DNA from: Vicia villosa
Lineage: Eukaryota; Streptophyta; Magnoliopsida; Fabales; Fabaceae
Reading direction: 5' to 3'
Length of the DNA stretch: 64,000 nt
Assembly (NCBI RefSeq): GCF_029867415.1
Contig: NW_026705415.1
Span: forward strand, 496,001-560,000
Below the pieces are notes generated by a model that was not told where the DNA came from, did not search any database, and saw only the letters and a list, made by a program, of their open reading frames with translations. The position numbers and the translations under genes were made by a program. Shown in pieces: positions 34,690-50,500 of this stretch; the stretch's first letter is position 1, and every line of letters starts with the position of its first letter.

Positions 34690-35800
34690 GATGTCTATAA
34701 TTCTTTCAATGAAGAATTTGAAAGGAAATAAAGGTTTCTTTGCTATAAAGTGGATCTTTCGAAGGCCTACGATAAGATGAGTTGGGAATTTATTTGGAGG
34801 GGTTTGGAGGAAATCAATTTACCCAAGAAAGTGATAAATACTATTATGTACAGTGTGACTAGTGTTGAGAAAAATATCAAATGGAATGGGGCAACTTTGG
34901 ATTACTTTCGTCCTAGCACGGGTATTCACCTAGGAAATCCCATATTTTTGTACCTTTTCATGCTCTGCTTGTACAAGCTCTCATATCTTATCTCTCAAGT
35001 TGTTGATGATGATACTTGGAAGAAAATTCCAACTAGCAAGAAAAGGCCTGTAGTGTCCCACCTTATGTTTGTAGAAGATCTTCTTCTGTCACGTGAAGCA
35101 ACAAATATGCAAATGAATTGTGTTGCTAGTGTTCTTAACAAATTCTACAGTATGATAGGGCAAGAAGTATGCTAGGAGAAAACTATAATCTATTTCTCTA
35201 AGAATGTGAATAGAAGTAAGCGTGTTAAGCTAGCGAACATGTCGGGTTTCGTTGAAACAACACATCTTGGGATGTATCTTGGAGTCCCTTTAATTGGTAA
35301 AGCTCATAAGAAAGAAGACTTCCAATACATAATTGATCAAGTTGGTGCCAAACTTACAATGTGGAAAGGGAACCATCTTGCGTTCGTTGGAAGAGTTGCT
35401 CTTGCCAAAAGTGTTATAGAAGCACTCCCTATATATTCGATGATGACAACAAGTACCCTTAAGGCCTGCATTGAAGGAATTCATAAGCTCTAGAGGAGAT
35501 TTATCTGGGGAGAGAGTCATAACAACAAGAAACATCATGCCATAAATTGGAATACTATCACAAGCCCAAAAGTGGAAGGTGGCCTAGGGTTGCGTAAGCT
35601 TGAGGTTATGAATAAGGCGTGTCTATCCAATCTTGCTTGGAACCTTCATGACAGTAAAGGCGAAATATGATATGATGTGATATGGGGAAAATATGACAAG
35701 AACAATGATAGACGCATTATCTTCATGAAGCCATCCACTACTAGAAGTAACATATATGACATCGATTGCAAAATGCATTTAATCTCTGTTATATATGCGA
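34690..35800 (+). pseudogene. LINE reverse transcriptase, 5'-truncated and mutated (copy 1)
   Basis: L1-type non-LTR retrotransposon RT. After a one-base deletion near 34747 the frame reads DLSKAYDKMSWEF, then IHLGNPIFLYLF (IRQGDP expected) and HLMFVEDLLL (FADD expected), so the catalytic box is damaged. Stops at 35173-35175 and 35491-35493 interrupt the next parts (LGMYLGVPLIG, RRFIWG, GGLGLRKLEVMNKACL). The 5' end with endonuclease is absent. It continues as an RNase H piece at 36934. Confidence 0.9.
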
Positions 35801-36569
35801 GGTAATGAAGGGCGACGTGAAAAGATATCACATAACACCTCGATATTTCTAAAATCGAGGTTAGAAATTAAAAGTTCATTGGTTTGATACCCACCAATTG
35901 CATTTTTTGCATTCTCAAAACTGCGGTACTTTTTACCTCGGGTTTTAATAATAACCGAGGGGTAAAGTCCTGTTTACAAAAAAAATAAATTTGACCTGTT
36001 TTTTTTTTCTTTTATTTTAATCTGCAAAGCATCAAACTTTTTGAAAAATTCTAAATCTTCCTCATCAAGAACAACAACAATAACAACAACAAACATAAAA
36101 TTAATAGAATCTCTAAACATCAAATCTCAACAACAACAACAATAACCGTAAAAAAAATCCATGGATTTTTTAAACATTAAATCTCAACAACAACAACATC
36201 ATCATCAAATAAACAAAATCAATAGAATTGTTAAATACTAATTTTTAACAAAAACAACAACAATAATAATAGGGTTAAATATACAACACCCCCTACAATA
36301 TAAGCGAGATTCGCTTTAGCCCCACATAAAACATTTTTTAGATTTCCCCATGTAACACCCGATTCCGTCTTTAAGGCCCTCATACACACTATTTCCCCAT
36401 ATATTCCATTCTTTTTCCAGCGTGGCAGTTCATGTGGCATTATTTTAATTTTTAATCCACGTTATATTTTATTTTTCAATTATTTTAATATAGAAAATAA
36501 TTAAGAAAAAATCAACTAAATTTTTTGCAGCAGTCAAGAATCGATTCTGATCTGCTAAGGCTGTAGGGC

Positions 36570-36648
<79 letters not shown>

Positions 36649-36800
36649 TGTGAAATATATTTAAAAAACTAGACCATGGCCTAGTGGTAAGGCCCACGCT
36701 CTACAGCCTTAGCAGACCAGGTTCGATTCCTCTAAATACTTTACTCCTCAGTTTTCAATAAAAGCGAGGTAATAAGTTATAACAAAAAATTTAAAAGATG
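35736..36800. other. Insertion inside the LINE with CGAGGT inverted repeats
   Basis: Non-coding DNA separates LINE RT from LINE RNase H. It holds inverted repeats ACCTCGAT/ATCGAGGT (about 35847-35872), CCTCGG/CCGAGG (about 35937-35960) and TTACTCCTC/GAGGTAA (about 36742-36772). A CACTACTAGAA word at 35736, like CACTA transposon ends, lies near the left side, but no matching right terminus is visible. AAC-rich stretches fill 36070-36260. Confidence 0.4.
36537..36730. repeat. Inverted pair of tRNA-like SINE fragments around (TA)n(GA)n
   Basis: At 36677-36687 TGGCCTAGTGG fits a Pol III A box and at 36720-36730 GGTTCGATTCC fits a B box, 32 bp apart, as in tRNA-derived SINE heads. The segment 36692-36730 recurs inverted at 36537-36571 with about 28 of 32 bases matching. 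The two flank a (TA)n(GA)n run, so the whole could fold back. No acceptor-stem pairing is seen, so it is not a tRNA gene. Confidence 0.6.
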
Positions 36801-36831
36801 TTAAACTATAGTCTCTAACCGAAGGAATGTA

Positions 36832-37068
<237 letters not shown>

Positions 37069-38326
37069 TGTAACACCCTTCTAAACCCCGCGACAATTTA
37101 AATAAATTTATCAGAGTAAAAACATATGCACAAGGGTGCCACAATTATTTAAAATAAATAAACCAACCATAGTCAAGTCATGCTTCATTAGGAAACAGTT
37201 CACCAAATCATAATCATGTTTATCACAGCGGAATAAGAAATATCGTCAAGTATGACCAAACGGAAATACAATTCATCATCAAATAACATAGAGTAATCTC
37301 GTTAAAACTCTAAATCCATCGTTTCCCAGTGTTACATATCAGAGCATGACCGACACGACCCAACATAAACGGATAAACTCTACGAGTCATCCTCACTGAG
37401 CACTAATGCCGCTACTCCTTAATCTGAAAATGACAACATGTAAGGGTGAGTATCATTCGCAGTTAATAAATATTATGCAATTCATAAGCAACAAGCATCA
37501 TAATATACTGTTCACCCAATTATACATATTCAGATTCACATCTATTATCCATCAATTCACACAATAATAGATTACAACACATAACACAGAAATCCATACA
37601 ATCATGTTATGAAGAAATGCATATGACACAACTGACACTATGCATGTGGTACCAATAAACCGTGGAATCAATCCACCTAATCGATCTACGCCTTATCGAG
37701 ATATGGCCCACCGACACAATTTCCGCACAATGGGAAATATGTCCACCAACGATCCTCTCATCCACGAGATCCATCATCAAATGCATATGAATAAATGAAA
37801 CACACATAACATACTTAAAGACACACTGAATCACGATGAACAACTCCTCTCAACACCACATCACCGAATAAGTATGTACATGTTTTCAACATCATTCAAA
37901 TAGTCATGCATTCATCACAATCATAATAACAATCACAATCAATTCATCATCATATCAAACACATTGTCACACCTATCTCATATGCACACAATGTTCAATC
38001 CTCATCAAGTAATTAAATCGAGTTTTAAAGAAATAAAGTCGGCTATTGCCAATATTCATCACTCATCATATAAAACATTTAATTACTTGCACAACGCCCA
38101 AAACGGCACTAAGAAAAGATACACGGATCAAAAGATACGTTATTTTAAAGTTTGAAAAAATTCACACACAGCAAGGTTCGCTCAGCGGAGCATGGCAGAA
38201 GCGAAATCCTTCAGACCTCCGCTCAACGGACCTCAAGCGACGTCCAACAGAAGCGAACTACGTTGGGACCTCCGCTCAGCGGACCCACCTCCGCTCAGCG
38301 GACCTGCGATTTCAGCAAACCCCAAG
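37069..38326 (-). repeat. Tekay LTR fragment in the LINE (copy 1)
   Basis: On the minus strand this is the last 1.26 kb of an LTR of the element C family, ending GGGTGTTACA at 37069. It contains CCGCTCAGCGG near-palindromes (about 38271-38303). An Ogre LTR interrupts it at 38327; the rest should lie beyond the Ogre, outside the window. Confidence 0.88.
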
Positions 38327-40175
38327 TGTCATACCCCAAAATTTGCCCATACACTTTTTCCTATTCCAATTCAAATCAAGATGCAAAGCTCCAAGACACA
38401 CTCTCCTATACAAGGCTCTAAAACTAGGGTCTGGCTTAATCAAAGGAAAATCAGTGATTCAATGGCTCCAAGACATCTCATATGGCTCAATATATCTCAT
38501 ATCTTCTCCATGACAAGTATCAAGTCCCAATTCAAAGGATTGGTCACTCAGTTGTTCAGAAAATCGACAGTCGACTAATTTAACCTAAAAGTCAACTGTG
38601 GTCAAAGTAAAGTCAAAACTCCTGATTTTTTGTCAAGATCCTCATATTGAAGTATCATTCACCATTTGATCAAGAATTGATCATGGTTCATCAAGGAGAG
38701 ATTAAAAATCAACAAATCAAAAAGTTTCTAAATTAGGGTTTTGCATAGGAAAAGTCAACTGAACTTTGACCAGCCATAACTCTCACATGGAACATCCAAA
38801 ATTTTACATTCAAAGCTCATCTTGAAGGAAATTTGATTCTCTACAAAATTGTGTCTCACATGCCAAGTCTAAAAATGCTTCATTTGGGAGATATGGACCA
38901 AAACACTATAGGTCCTTTTCAAAAGTCAACAAAAAGCCACTTTTTTCAAAAGAGCACACAAGGAGAATGGAAAATTATTTTGACATGGGACCAAAAACAC
39001 TGGTTAGAGGACATCTTGAGGTTTCCAAAAAGTCCTAGAAATCCTCCATATCTTAAAAATTGAGGGAAATATGCCTTGTCAAAGTTGGTCGATTTTAAGA
39101 GAAAAAATGTGAAACAAAAGGCTTCAAATTGATTTTTCTTTCAAAAGGGCCCCATCTTTTTATGACCCAAACTTGCTTCTAGGATCATCAAGAGTGGCTA
39201 CACCCAATCCCACGATTTGTTGATTTTTATTATTATTTTTTATGAATTTTTATTCATTTAAAGTACAATTTAAATCAAAATAATTAAAAGAAATGTTAGA
39301 GATTTGATTTAGTTTTAGTTCCCAATAAAATCCAATCAGATATCATGCCTCATAATCACTCAAAATTGGTGCAATTTAGAATTAAAGGTGATTGAATCAA
39401 GTATTGGATAAGTTTAGTAAGAATCTCAAATCAAATTTTCTAAAAGAACAAATCAAAGATTGAAGAAGATTGATTCCATAATAGTTAACCTAATTCATTC
39501 CATGATAAATAGGGAACAGTTGCAGACTCCTAGGAGGGTTTTCAGCAGCGTTAGAAACACCATTCCGAGTGCAAAAAGTGGAGAAAAATTGAGTTTGTTC
39601 TTGGCAATTGAGAGTGATTCAAAGCGTCTGGAGGCTTCAAACACTTACCTGGGGCATCAGTGATCGTTTCCAATCCTAATCAAAGCCAGAAGCGTGAGAA
39701 AACGCAGCTTACGAGTCACGGTTTGTTCTACGTTTTTGTCTAATTCGATTCCAATTACACATGCATATATAACATGATTCAGGTAAATATTTGCGTTTAC
39801 AATGATGTTTGGATACTCTCTGCATAGTTTGATTTTGTTTTTGACACGGATTGGATAAACCACCATTGATGAGTTCTTAGGGTTTCAGAATAGGGATTCT
39901 TGATACAGGTGGAATTAGCCTTGATTATAGGCATGACTGGGTTCGGATTGATGAGACAAACTCATCCATGGTTTCACCCGTTATTTTCGTTGCTCGTGTG
40001 TGTTTTTGAGTATGCAGGGACATTCGGCCACGGTGGAAAACCGTTGTTAAAAGCGTTGCCAAAGATTCCAGAAAAACCAACGAAAGAGATGAAGGGGTCT
40101 GTGCGCGCGAACTTTCAATTTTTAAAACCTGCTATTCTTTTTTTTTGTTTTATGGTCGATTCTATTCACGCGTGC
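38327..40175 (+). repeat. Ogre LTR, first 1.85 kb only (copy 1)
   Basis: Starts TGTCATACCCCAAAATTTGC. It is cut by the duplication junction at 40175, where copia 3' sequence resumes. Copy 2 (47570 onwards) continues as a full LTR, so this truncation results from the duplication, not from the insertion. Confidence 0.9.
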
Positions 40176-40309
40176 ATACTGGTGATGTATGCTGTTTGTT
40201 TTGTATTACCTTGTTTTATTGTGTTTTGGTTATCTTGTGTCCGCTGCAAGTATCTCTCTGGCATGGTGTGACAGGTTGTTTTAGCTAAAAATTTGCCAAA
40301 GGGGGAGAT

Positions 40310-41214
40310 TGAAGGTGTTTTCATGTTGGCTGCATTTATGGTAAAACATACCTGGTTGATATTGTTTTATGCATGTTGCATATGTGTGAAGCTAATACAG
40401 GTTTTGTAGTGAATGTCACGATCGATGTCATGACATCCGTGTGTGACAGCAGGAGTTGTTATTATTTATTAAATGTGTTTCCTGATTTATCTCAATTATC
40501 AGTTTAGGAAACCTTTTATTGAGTGCTAAATATTTTGTCCAAAAGATCCTGCTGACAGCACTTTTTGTAACAGACAGTTGGCGTGTGAATTAGGTTAACT
40601 TGGTTAACCCTAATTTGTTTCTTAAAAAGCCCAAGGCCCAAGACTGCATATAAAAGGACTGCAATCCTATTTTGGAACACAGACAGAAGATTTTGTATTG
40701 TGAAGAACTGTTATTCTGTAACTATCTCGTGTGATCCAAGCAATTGTCCTTGATGATTACGTTGGAATTAGTTGTATTTGTTTAATGTCACTCTAAGCTT
40801 TTAAGCACGAGTGTGTGTCTCTTGATTGAAGCTTTTAAGCAGATCAATGTATGTTTTTGAAGAGTGTCTTCTATCTGTAATTGTTAATTGTTTATGTGTA
40901 ATCACTGTTGTGATTGAGGGGGAGTGGAATGGAGATATTCAATATCAAGGGAGAACCTAGGTAGAAGGGTCATTGGGTAGTGATTAAGTGAGAAGTTGTA
41001 AACGAGGGAGTTTAGCTTTGAATTGATACTACTAATAGTGGACTTCATCCCTGGCTTGGTAGTTCCCAGAGTAGGTTGTTTGAATCGAACTAGGTAAACA
41101 ATTATGTGTGTTCTTTATTGTTTTTATGTTGTTCTGTTATTACTATCTGTGCTGCGTATTTGTGGATGTCATAACATCCAGTTTGACATCGAGCGTGTGT
41201 TACTAGAATTTTCA
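40310..41214 (+). repeat. Duplicated SIRE-like LTR (solo, with 3' UTR tail)
   Basis: Third copy of the copia LTR, preceded only by about 130 bp of copia 3' UTR and PPT (40176-40309). It is not a solo LTR made by LTR recombination; it arrived with the duplication. Confidence 0.92.
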
Positions 41215-43859
41215 AAAACAAAATTATCTTGTCAAAAATAAATATTTGTAATATTTTTTGTATGAATGATTACATATAATAAAAAATTAAAATAACATTT
41301 TTATTTTAGTTCAATTAAATTATGATGAGAGGGTAATTATTAATTAGATTTTATTAATATATTAGTGTAATATTTTGTTTTGAATAAAACTCTATCTAAA
41401 AAACAATTTTGACATTGAAATAAAATTAAAAAATAAATAAGAATTATGATGAAGAATAAAAGAAAACATTGATTAATAACTTTTCTTAGTAACTCGTATA
41501 GGTACAAAAGCTATAAAATGACTATACTCTCCACAATGAAAAGCATAAGGTGTAAATTTTAATTTACAGTATAATAAAAAATGATTTAACTTTCAATTAA
41601 ATAATAATAATTAAATATTATGAAGTGTGATTTGTGTCATAATAATGACCGACGTTTCAATTTTTAAAACTAAAACAATAGTTATTATTTTTTTATAGTA
41701 ATTTAGTTGATAATTATTGTCTATTTAAATGTAGAACTTAAAGTTGGTTTCAAATTATTTTCTCATAATAATAATTTGAATGTTACAAATTATTGAATAT
41801 TTATTGAATAATTATTATCTGTTAAAATTTAAACTTAAATTTTATTTTCTACTAAAATTTATTTTCTATTAAAATTTATTATAACTTCTAAAATATAATA
41901 ATTTATAGTTGAAAAACATATATCATTATTAAAAGGTAATTATTTTAATCTAACATTGAATATTTGATTATTCAAAATCACAAAATTATAATAAGGAAAG
42001 GGATTCCCAAAAAAAAAAAAGGAAAATGATATAATTTTTTGCATCGACATTACATCATGCATAAAAATATGATTGATTCAGTTGAATATATAACTAATTT
42101 AATTTATAATTAAAATTATTAATAATTTATTTATTGAAAAAATCATATTTTTTATCATAAATTACATTAATTATCTACTAAAAAGTGTCTATTTAAATGA
42201 CCTAATTACAAATCCTTCAAATCTTGGAATGCGGAGATTTTGTTTTTAGAAACGTGATATAGTTGATAAAGAAATAAATAAAAGGTAGTATAATGATTAT
42301 AAGATTCCATAGGTTTTAATGACAGATATTATTATTATATATTAATTTTTAAAATATTATTATTTCTATCATAAATAATTTGGGATTGTTAAATTAGTGT
42401 CAAAACAAAACAGATATATAAGAGTCAAACGTGAAACATGCTTACACAAACAACAATTAGCATGAATAGTACAAAACAACGTGGTTCTACAATGTTGCAG
42501 AATTTTCAGGAAAAACCATAAGAACACCTTGAAAAACTTGCTGCAAATCTAAAATCCTAACCTAATTCTCATTCAAACTTCCTCTAAAACTCAACCTGAA
42601 AAATAGAGAAATTCATACACTTTAAAAAGGAGAGAAGCCTTGATGATGAAATAGTAATAGAAAAAGAACAAACTTTGATGATGAATAGAAGGAAATGACA
42701 TTTAATGTTCTCTCATTAAACCATTTCTTATATATTACAATGCTGTAGCAGAATTTTTCAAGAAAAACCATTAACTGTTCTCTCATCAAATCAACTCCAC
42801 GCTTATTTCCACTACCTCAACGTGCTTATTCAAACTAAATGTTCTCTCATCAAATTAATTGTTCTTTCAAAAAAAAAATCCACTACCTCAACGTGCTTAT
42901 TCAAACAACAGTAGCAACAATACTTAAGATATAACGGTAAAAAATCAACACGAAGCATGAATCAACATGAAGAGATCAAATCTAAGAAGTTAAATCCTGA
43001 AACAAACAAAAATTATATTAGAGAATCAAAAGTTCAAATTGAAAATCGAATTCGTAGATATGCAGAACAGTAAAATCTGAAGTTAAGCAGAGCAACTAAA
43101 TGATGGCAGAGCACTGAATGAGGAGCAAAGGAAGAGAATAAAAAATTGAGAATGCAAAGAATGAAGAAGGTGGAAATAAATAACACGGAATGGAAGAAGA
43201 AAATGTGATGCAAAGAGATAAATTGGGTGCCTCATACAATGGTTCAACAATTCCCAATACACTAAACCGTAAAAGTAATAAAAATATTGTTGTGTATGGA
43301 AATAAAGCAAATGGGTTTAGGGTTGAAGGAGAGATTGCATATGTGGATGAGAGATGCATTATGTAGTTATTATAGTATTGAAGAGGCAAACGAAATTAAA
43401 TGAGGGGAATGGGAAAAGGTTTGCAAATTTGAAATTATGCAGACTTCACTTGGCTCTATGTCTGCATGAACCAATGAAAATCCATCGATGCATTGTTTAA
43501 AGGAAAAAGGCAATTAATTTGGTATGTGAATGATTACAAAGTTATGATTTTAATAGAATTATTTATTTTAATATTGTGTAATGATTAATTAGCGAAAAAT
43601 GACGATTAAGGACATAAAGTAAGGGATTTTAAATGAGTCAATTAATCTAATGAAGTAACTTTGGTGGTATATAACTTTCTTATATTGTTATTAGATATTT
43701 ATTATATTTTTTATCCAAATTTTATTAGAATGATTATATTGACTCACATCTTCAACCATTGTTTAAATTGAGATACCCGTGAGTTCACACGGATACTCGG
43801 GTGGTACGCGCACTTTTTGTTTTCAAAATGTATATAAAAAAGCAATTTTTTTATCAAAG
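41215..43859. other. AT-rich DNA without recognised gene (copy 2)
   Basis: Duplicate of 31967-34615; same low-complexity ORFs, no gene seen. Confidence 0.6.
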
Positions 43860-43860
43860 T

Positions 43861-43948
<88 letters not shown>
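43860..43948. repeat. (TA)n microsatellite (copy 2)
   Basis: About 44 TA units, longer than in copy 1. Confidence 0.95.
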
Positions 43949-43951
<3 letters not shown>

Positions 43952-43966
43952 AAGAGATAATAAATC

Positions 43967-46311
<2,345 letters not shown>

Positions 46312-47569
46312 TGTAACACCCTTCTAAACCCCGCGACAATTTAAATAAATTCATCAGAGTAAAAACATATGCACAAGGGTGCCACAATTATTTAAAATAA
46401 ATAAACCAACCATAGTCAAGTCATGCTTCATTAGGAAACAGTTCACCAAATCATAATCATGTTTATCACAGCGGAATAAGAAATATCGTCAAGTATGACC
46501 AAACGGAAATACAATTCATCATCAAATAACATAGAGTAATCTCGTAAAAACTCTAAATCCATCGTTCCCCAGTGTTACAGATCAGAGCATGACCGACACG
46601 ACCCAACATAAACGGATAAACTCTACGAGTCATCCTCACCGAGCACTAATGCCGCTACTCCTTAATCTGAAAATGACAACATGTAAGGGTGAGTATCATT
46701 CGCAGTTAATAAATATTATGCAATTCATAAGCAACAAGCATCATAATATACTGTTCACCCAATTATACATATTCAGATTCACATCTATTATCCATCAATT
46801 CACACAATAATAGATTACAACACATAACACAGAAATCCATACAATCATGTTATGAAGAAATGCATATGACACAACTGACACTATGCATGTGGTACCAATA
46901 AACCGTGGAATCAATCCACCTAACCGATCTACGCCTTATCGAGATACGGCCCACCGACACAATTTCCGCACAATGGGAAATATGTCCACCAACGATCCTC
47001 TCATCCACGAGATCCATCATCAAATGCATATGAATAAATGAAACACACATAACATACTTAAAGACACACTGAATCACGATGAACAACTCATCTCAACACC
47101 ACATCACCGAATAAGTATGTACATGTTTTCAACATCATTCAAATAGTCATGCATTCATCACAATCATAATAACAATCACAATCAATTCATCATCATATCA
47201 AACACATTGTCACACCTATCTCATATGCACACAATGTTCAATCCTCATCAAGTAATTAAATCGAGTTTTAAAGAAATAAAGTCGGCTATTGCCAATATTC
47301 ATCACTCATCATATAAAACATTTAATTACTTGCACAACGCCCAAAACGGCACTAAGAAAAGATACACGGATCAAAAGATACGTTATTTTAAAGTTTGGAA
47401 AAATTCACACACAGCAAGGTTCGCTCAGCGGAGCATGGCAGAAGCGAAATCCTTCAGACCTCCGCTCAACGGACCTCAAGCGACGTCCAACAGAAGCGAA
47501 CTACGTTGGGACCTCCGCTCAGCGGACCCACCTCCGCTCAGCGGACCTGCGATTTCAGCAAACCCCAAG
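46312..47569 (-). repeat. Tekay LTR fragment (copy 2)
   Basis: Duplicate of 37069-38326, again interrupted by the Ogre LTR. Confidence 0.88.
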
Positions 47570-50500
47570 TGTCATACCCCAAAATTTGCCCATACACTTT
47601 TTCCTATTCCAATTCAAATCAAGATGCAAAGCTCCAAGACACACTCTCCTATACAAGGCTCTAAAACTAGGGTCTGGCTTAATCAAAGGAAAATCAGTGA
47701 TTCAATGGCTCCAAGACATCTCATATGGCTCAATATATCTCATATCTTCTCCATGACAAGTATCAAGTCCCAATTCAAAGGATTGGTCACTCAGTTGTTC
47801 AGAAAATCGACAGTCGACTAATTTAACCTAAAAGTCAACTGTGGTCAAAGTAAAGTCAAAACTCCTGATTTTTTGTCAAGATCCTCATATTGAAGTATCA
47901 TTCACCATTTGATCAAGAATTGATCATGGTTCATCAAGGAGAGATTAAAAATCAACAAATCAAAAAGTTTCTAAATTAGGGTTTTGCATAGGAAAAGTCA
48001 ACTGAACTTTGACCAGCCATAACTCTCACATGGAACATCCAAAATTTTACATTCAAAGCTCATCTTGAAGGAAATTTGATTCTCTACAAAATTGTGTCTC
48101 ACATGCCAAGTCTAAAAATGCTTCATTTGGGAGATATGGACCAAAACACTATAGGTCCTTTTCAAAAGTCAACAAAAAGCCACTTTTTTCAAAAGAGCAC
48201 ACAAGGAGAATGGAAAATTATTTTGACATGGGACCAAAAACACTGGTTAGAGGACATCTTGAGGTTTCCAAAAAGTCCTAGAAATCCTCCATATCTTAAA
48301 AATTGAGGGAAATATGCCTTGTCAAAGTTGATCGATTTTAAGAGAAAAAATGTGAAACAAAAGGCTTCAAATTGATTTTTCTTTCAAAAGGGCCCCATCT
48401 TTTTATGACCCAAACTTGCTTCTAGGATCATCAAGAGTGGCTACACCCAATCCCACGATTTGTTGATTTTTATTATTATTTTTTATGAATTTTTATTCAT
48501 TTAAAGTACAATTTAAATCAAAATAATTAAAAGAAATGTTAGAGATTTGATTTAGTTTTAGTTCCCAATAAAATCCAATCAGATATCATGCCTCATAATC
48601 ACTCAAAATTGGTGCAATTTAGAATTAAAGGTGATTGAATCAAGTATTGGATAAGTTTAGTAAGAATCTCAAATCAAATTTTCTAAAAGAACAAATCAAA
48701 GATTGAAGAAGATTGATTCCATAATAGTTAACCTAATTCATTCCATGATAAATAGGGAACAGTTGCAGACCCCTAGGAGGGTTTTCAGCAGCGTTAGAAA
48801 CACCATTCCGAGTGCAAAAAGTGGAGAAAAATTGAGTTTGTTCTTGGCAATTGAGAGTGATTCAAAGCGTCTGGAGGCTTCAAACACTTACCTGGGGCAT
48901 CAGTGATCGTTTCCAATCCTAATCAAAGCCAGAAGCGTGAGAAAACGCAGCTTACGAGTCACGGTTTGTTCTACGTTTTTGTCTAATTCGATTCCAATTA
49001 CACATGCATATATAACATGATTCAGGTAAATATTTGCGTTTACAATGATGTTTGGATACTCTCTGCATAGTTTGATTTTGTTTTTGACACGGATTGGATA
49101 AACCACCATTGATGAGTTCTTAGGGTTTCAGAATAGGGATTCTTGATACAGGTGGAATTAGCCTTGATTATAGGCATGACTGGGTTCGGATTGATGAGAC
49201 AAACTCATCCATGGTTTCACCCGTTATTTTCGTTGCTCGTGTGTGTTTTTGAGTATGCAGGGACATTCGGCCACGGTGGAAAACCGTTGTTAAAAGCGTT
49301 GCCAAAGATTCCAGAAAAACCAACGAAAGAGATGAAGGGGTCTGTGCGCGCGAACTTTCAATTTTTAAAACCTGCTATTCTTTTTTTTGTTTTATGGTCG
49401 ATTCTATTCACGCGTGCGAAGGTGCTTCAGTGGCGAAGGAAAGCGCTTAAGGCTTTGCTGGTCAGTAACATGGGTTCGAGCCTGCGGTACGACATCAACT
49501 TTTTGTGAATAAACATGCTTTCAGGTTCTATACGCGCTACATGAGGAACCCTATGATACATCCTCACGTCACAGCCCTCGGATCACATCTAAATCAGATC
49601 CGACGCTCCACGGCATGAAGCTCTACCATGGATTCCCAGAAGCTGATCACACTGAATCATAAGCTGAGTTCTCTATTTTATTTTTATTTTTACTTATTTA
49701 TTCAATAACTATAATTTATGTGTTGCTTATTTATTAAAAATTCTTTTAAATTATTTTAACAAAACTTCTTTTGAATTTCCTTTTTGTTAATAATATTATT
49801 TATTTTTGTAACTAATTTGATTTAATTATTAATGATAATTCTTATTTGATTTAAATAATTAAATGGTTAATTTAATGATTTAATTAATTAGGTTAATATT
49901 TTACCAATTGATTAAAATACTTACTAGGATTAGGCAATTTGATCGAAAATTTATTTTTTTTGCCGATTTTATTAATTGGGTTGAAAACCAATGATTAATT
50001 TGTTTCATTCTATTAACTATGGCTAACTTGTGCCCTAATCAGGGTTTACAAAGATCGCCCCCTACACTAAAATACTTCTTTTTCTATGCCTTTTTCAGGG
50101 TTGACTTTTCAGATACACTCCGACTACGCACCACGTCTAATACGAAGCTAAGTATTCGATTCTTTTATCTTCAAAGTCTATTTTGTTTCCTTTTAATTTT
50201 AAGATTTACCTTTCATATTTTTGAACTACGCATACACTCACTCCTTCTTCTGTCTTTGCCTTGTTATTTTCAGGGTTGACCCCGAGGCTTCCTCTGACCG
50301 CCAACCATATCAGATCAAATGCAAAGCTAAGTGCCTTTTTATTGTTTATATATTTATTTTTTAATTTCTTTATATTTTTATTTTTTAGGGTTGATTTCGT
50401 TTGCCTTAGAACCGATAATGCACTCACCCATTTTTCTGTTTATTCTTCCTTTTCCAAATCTTCAGGGTTTGTCAATTGCCAAAGCTACGAGTATCGGTAA

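Noticed and set aside
36677..36730. A tRNA gene
   Set aside because: A and B boxes are present, but no acceptor stem or convincing anticodon arm can be drawn; a SINE head is the better reading.
38046..38578. 155- and 128-codon ORFs, repeated at 47207-47821
   Set aside because: They span the junction of a Tekay LTR fragment and an Ogre LTR; chance ORFs in non-coding LTR DNA.
40310..41214. A solo LTR formed by LTR-LTR recombination
   Set aside because: It is preceded by copia 3' UTR and PPT and matches the start of the tandem duplication, so duplication explains it.
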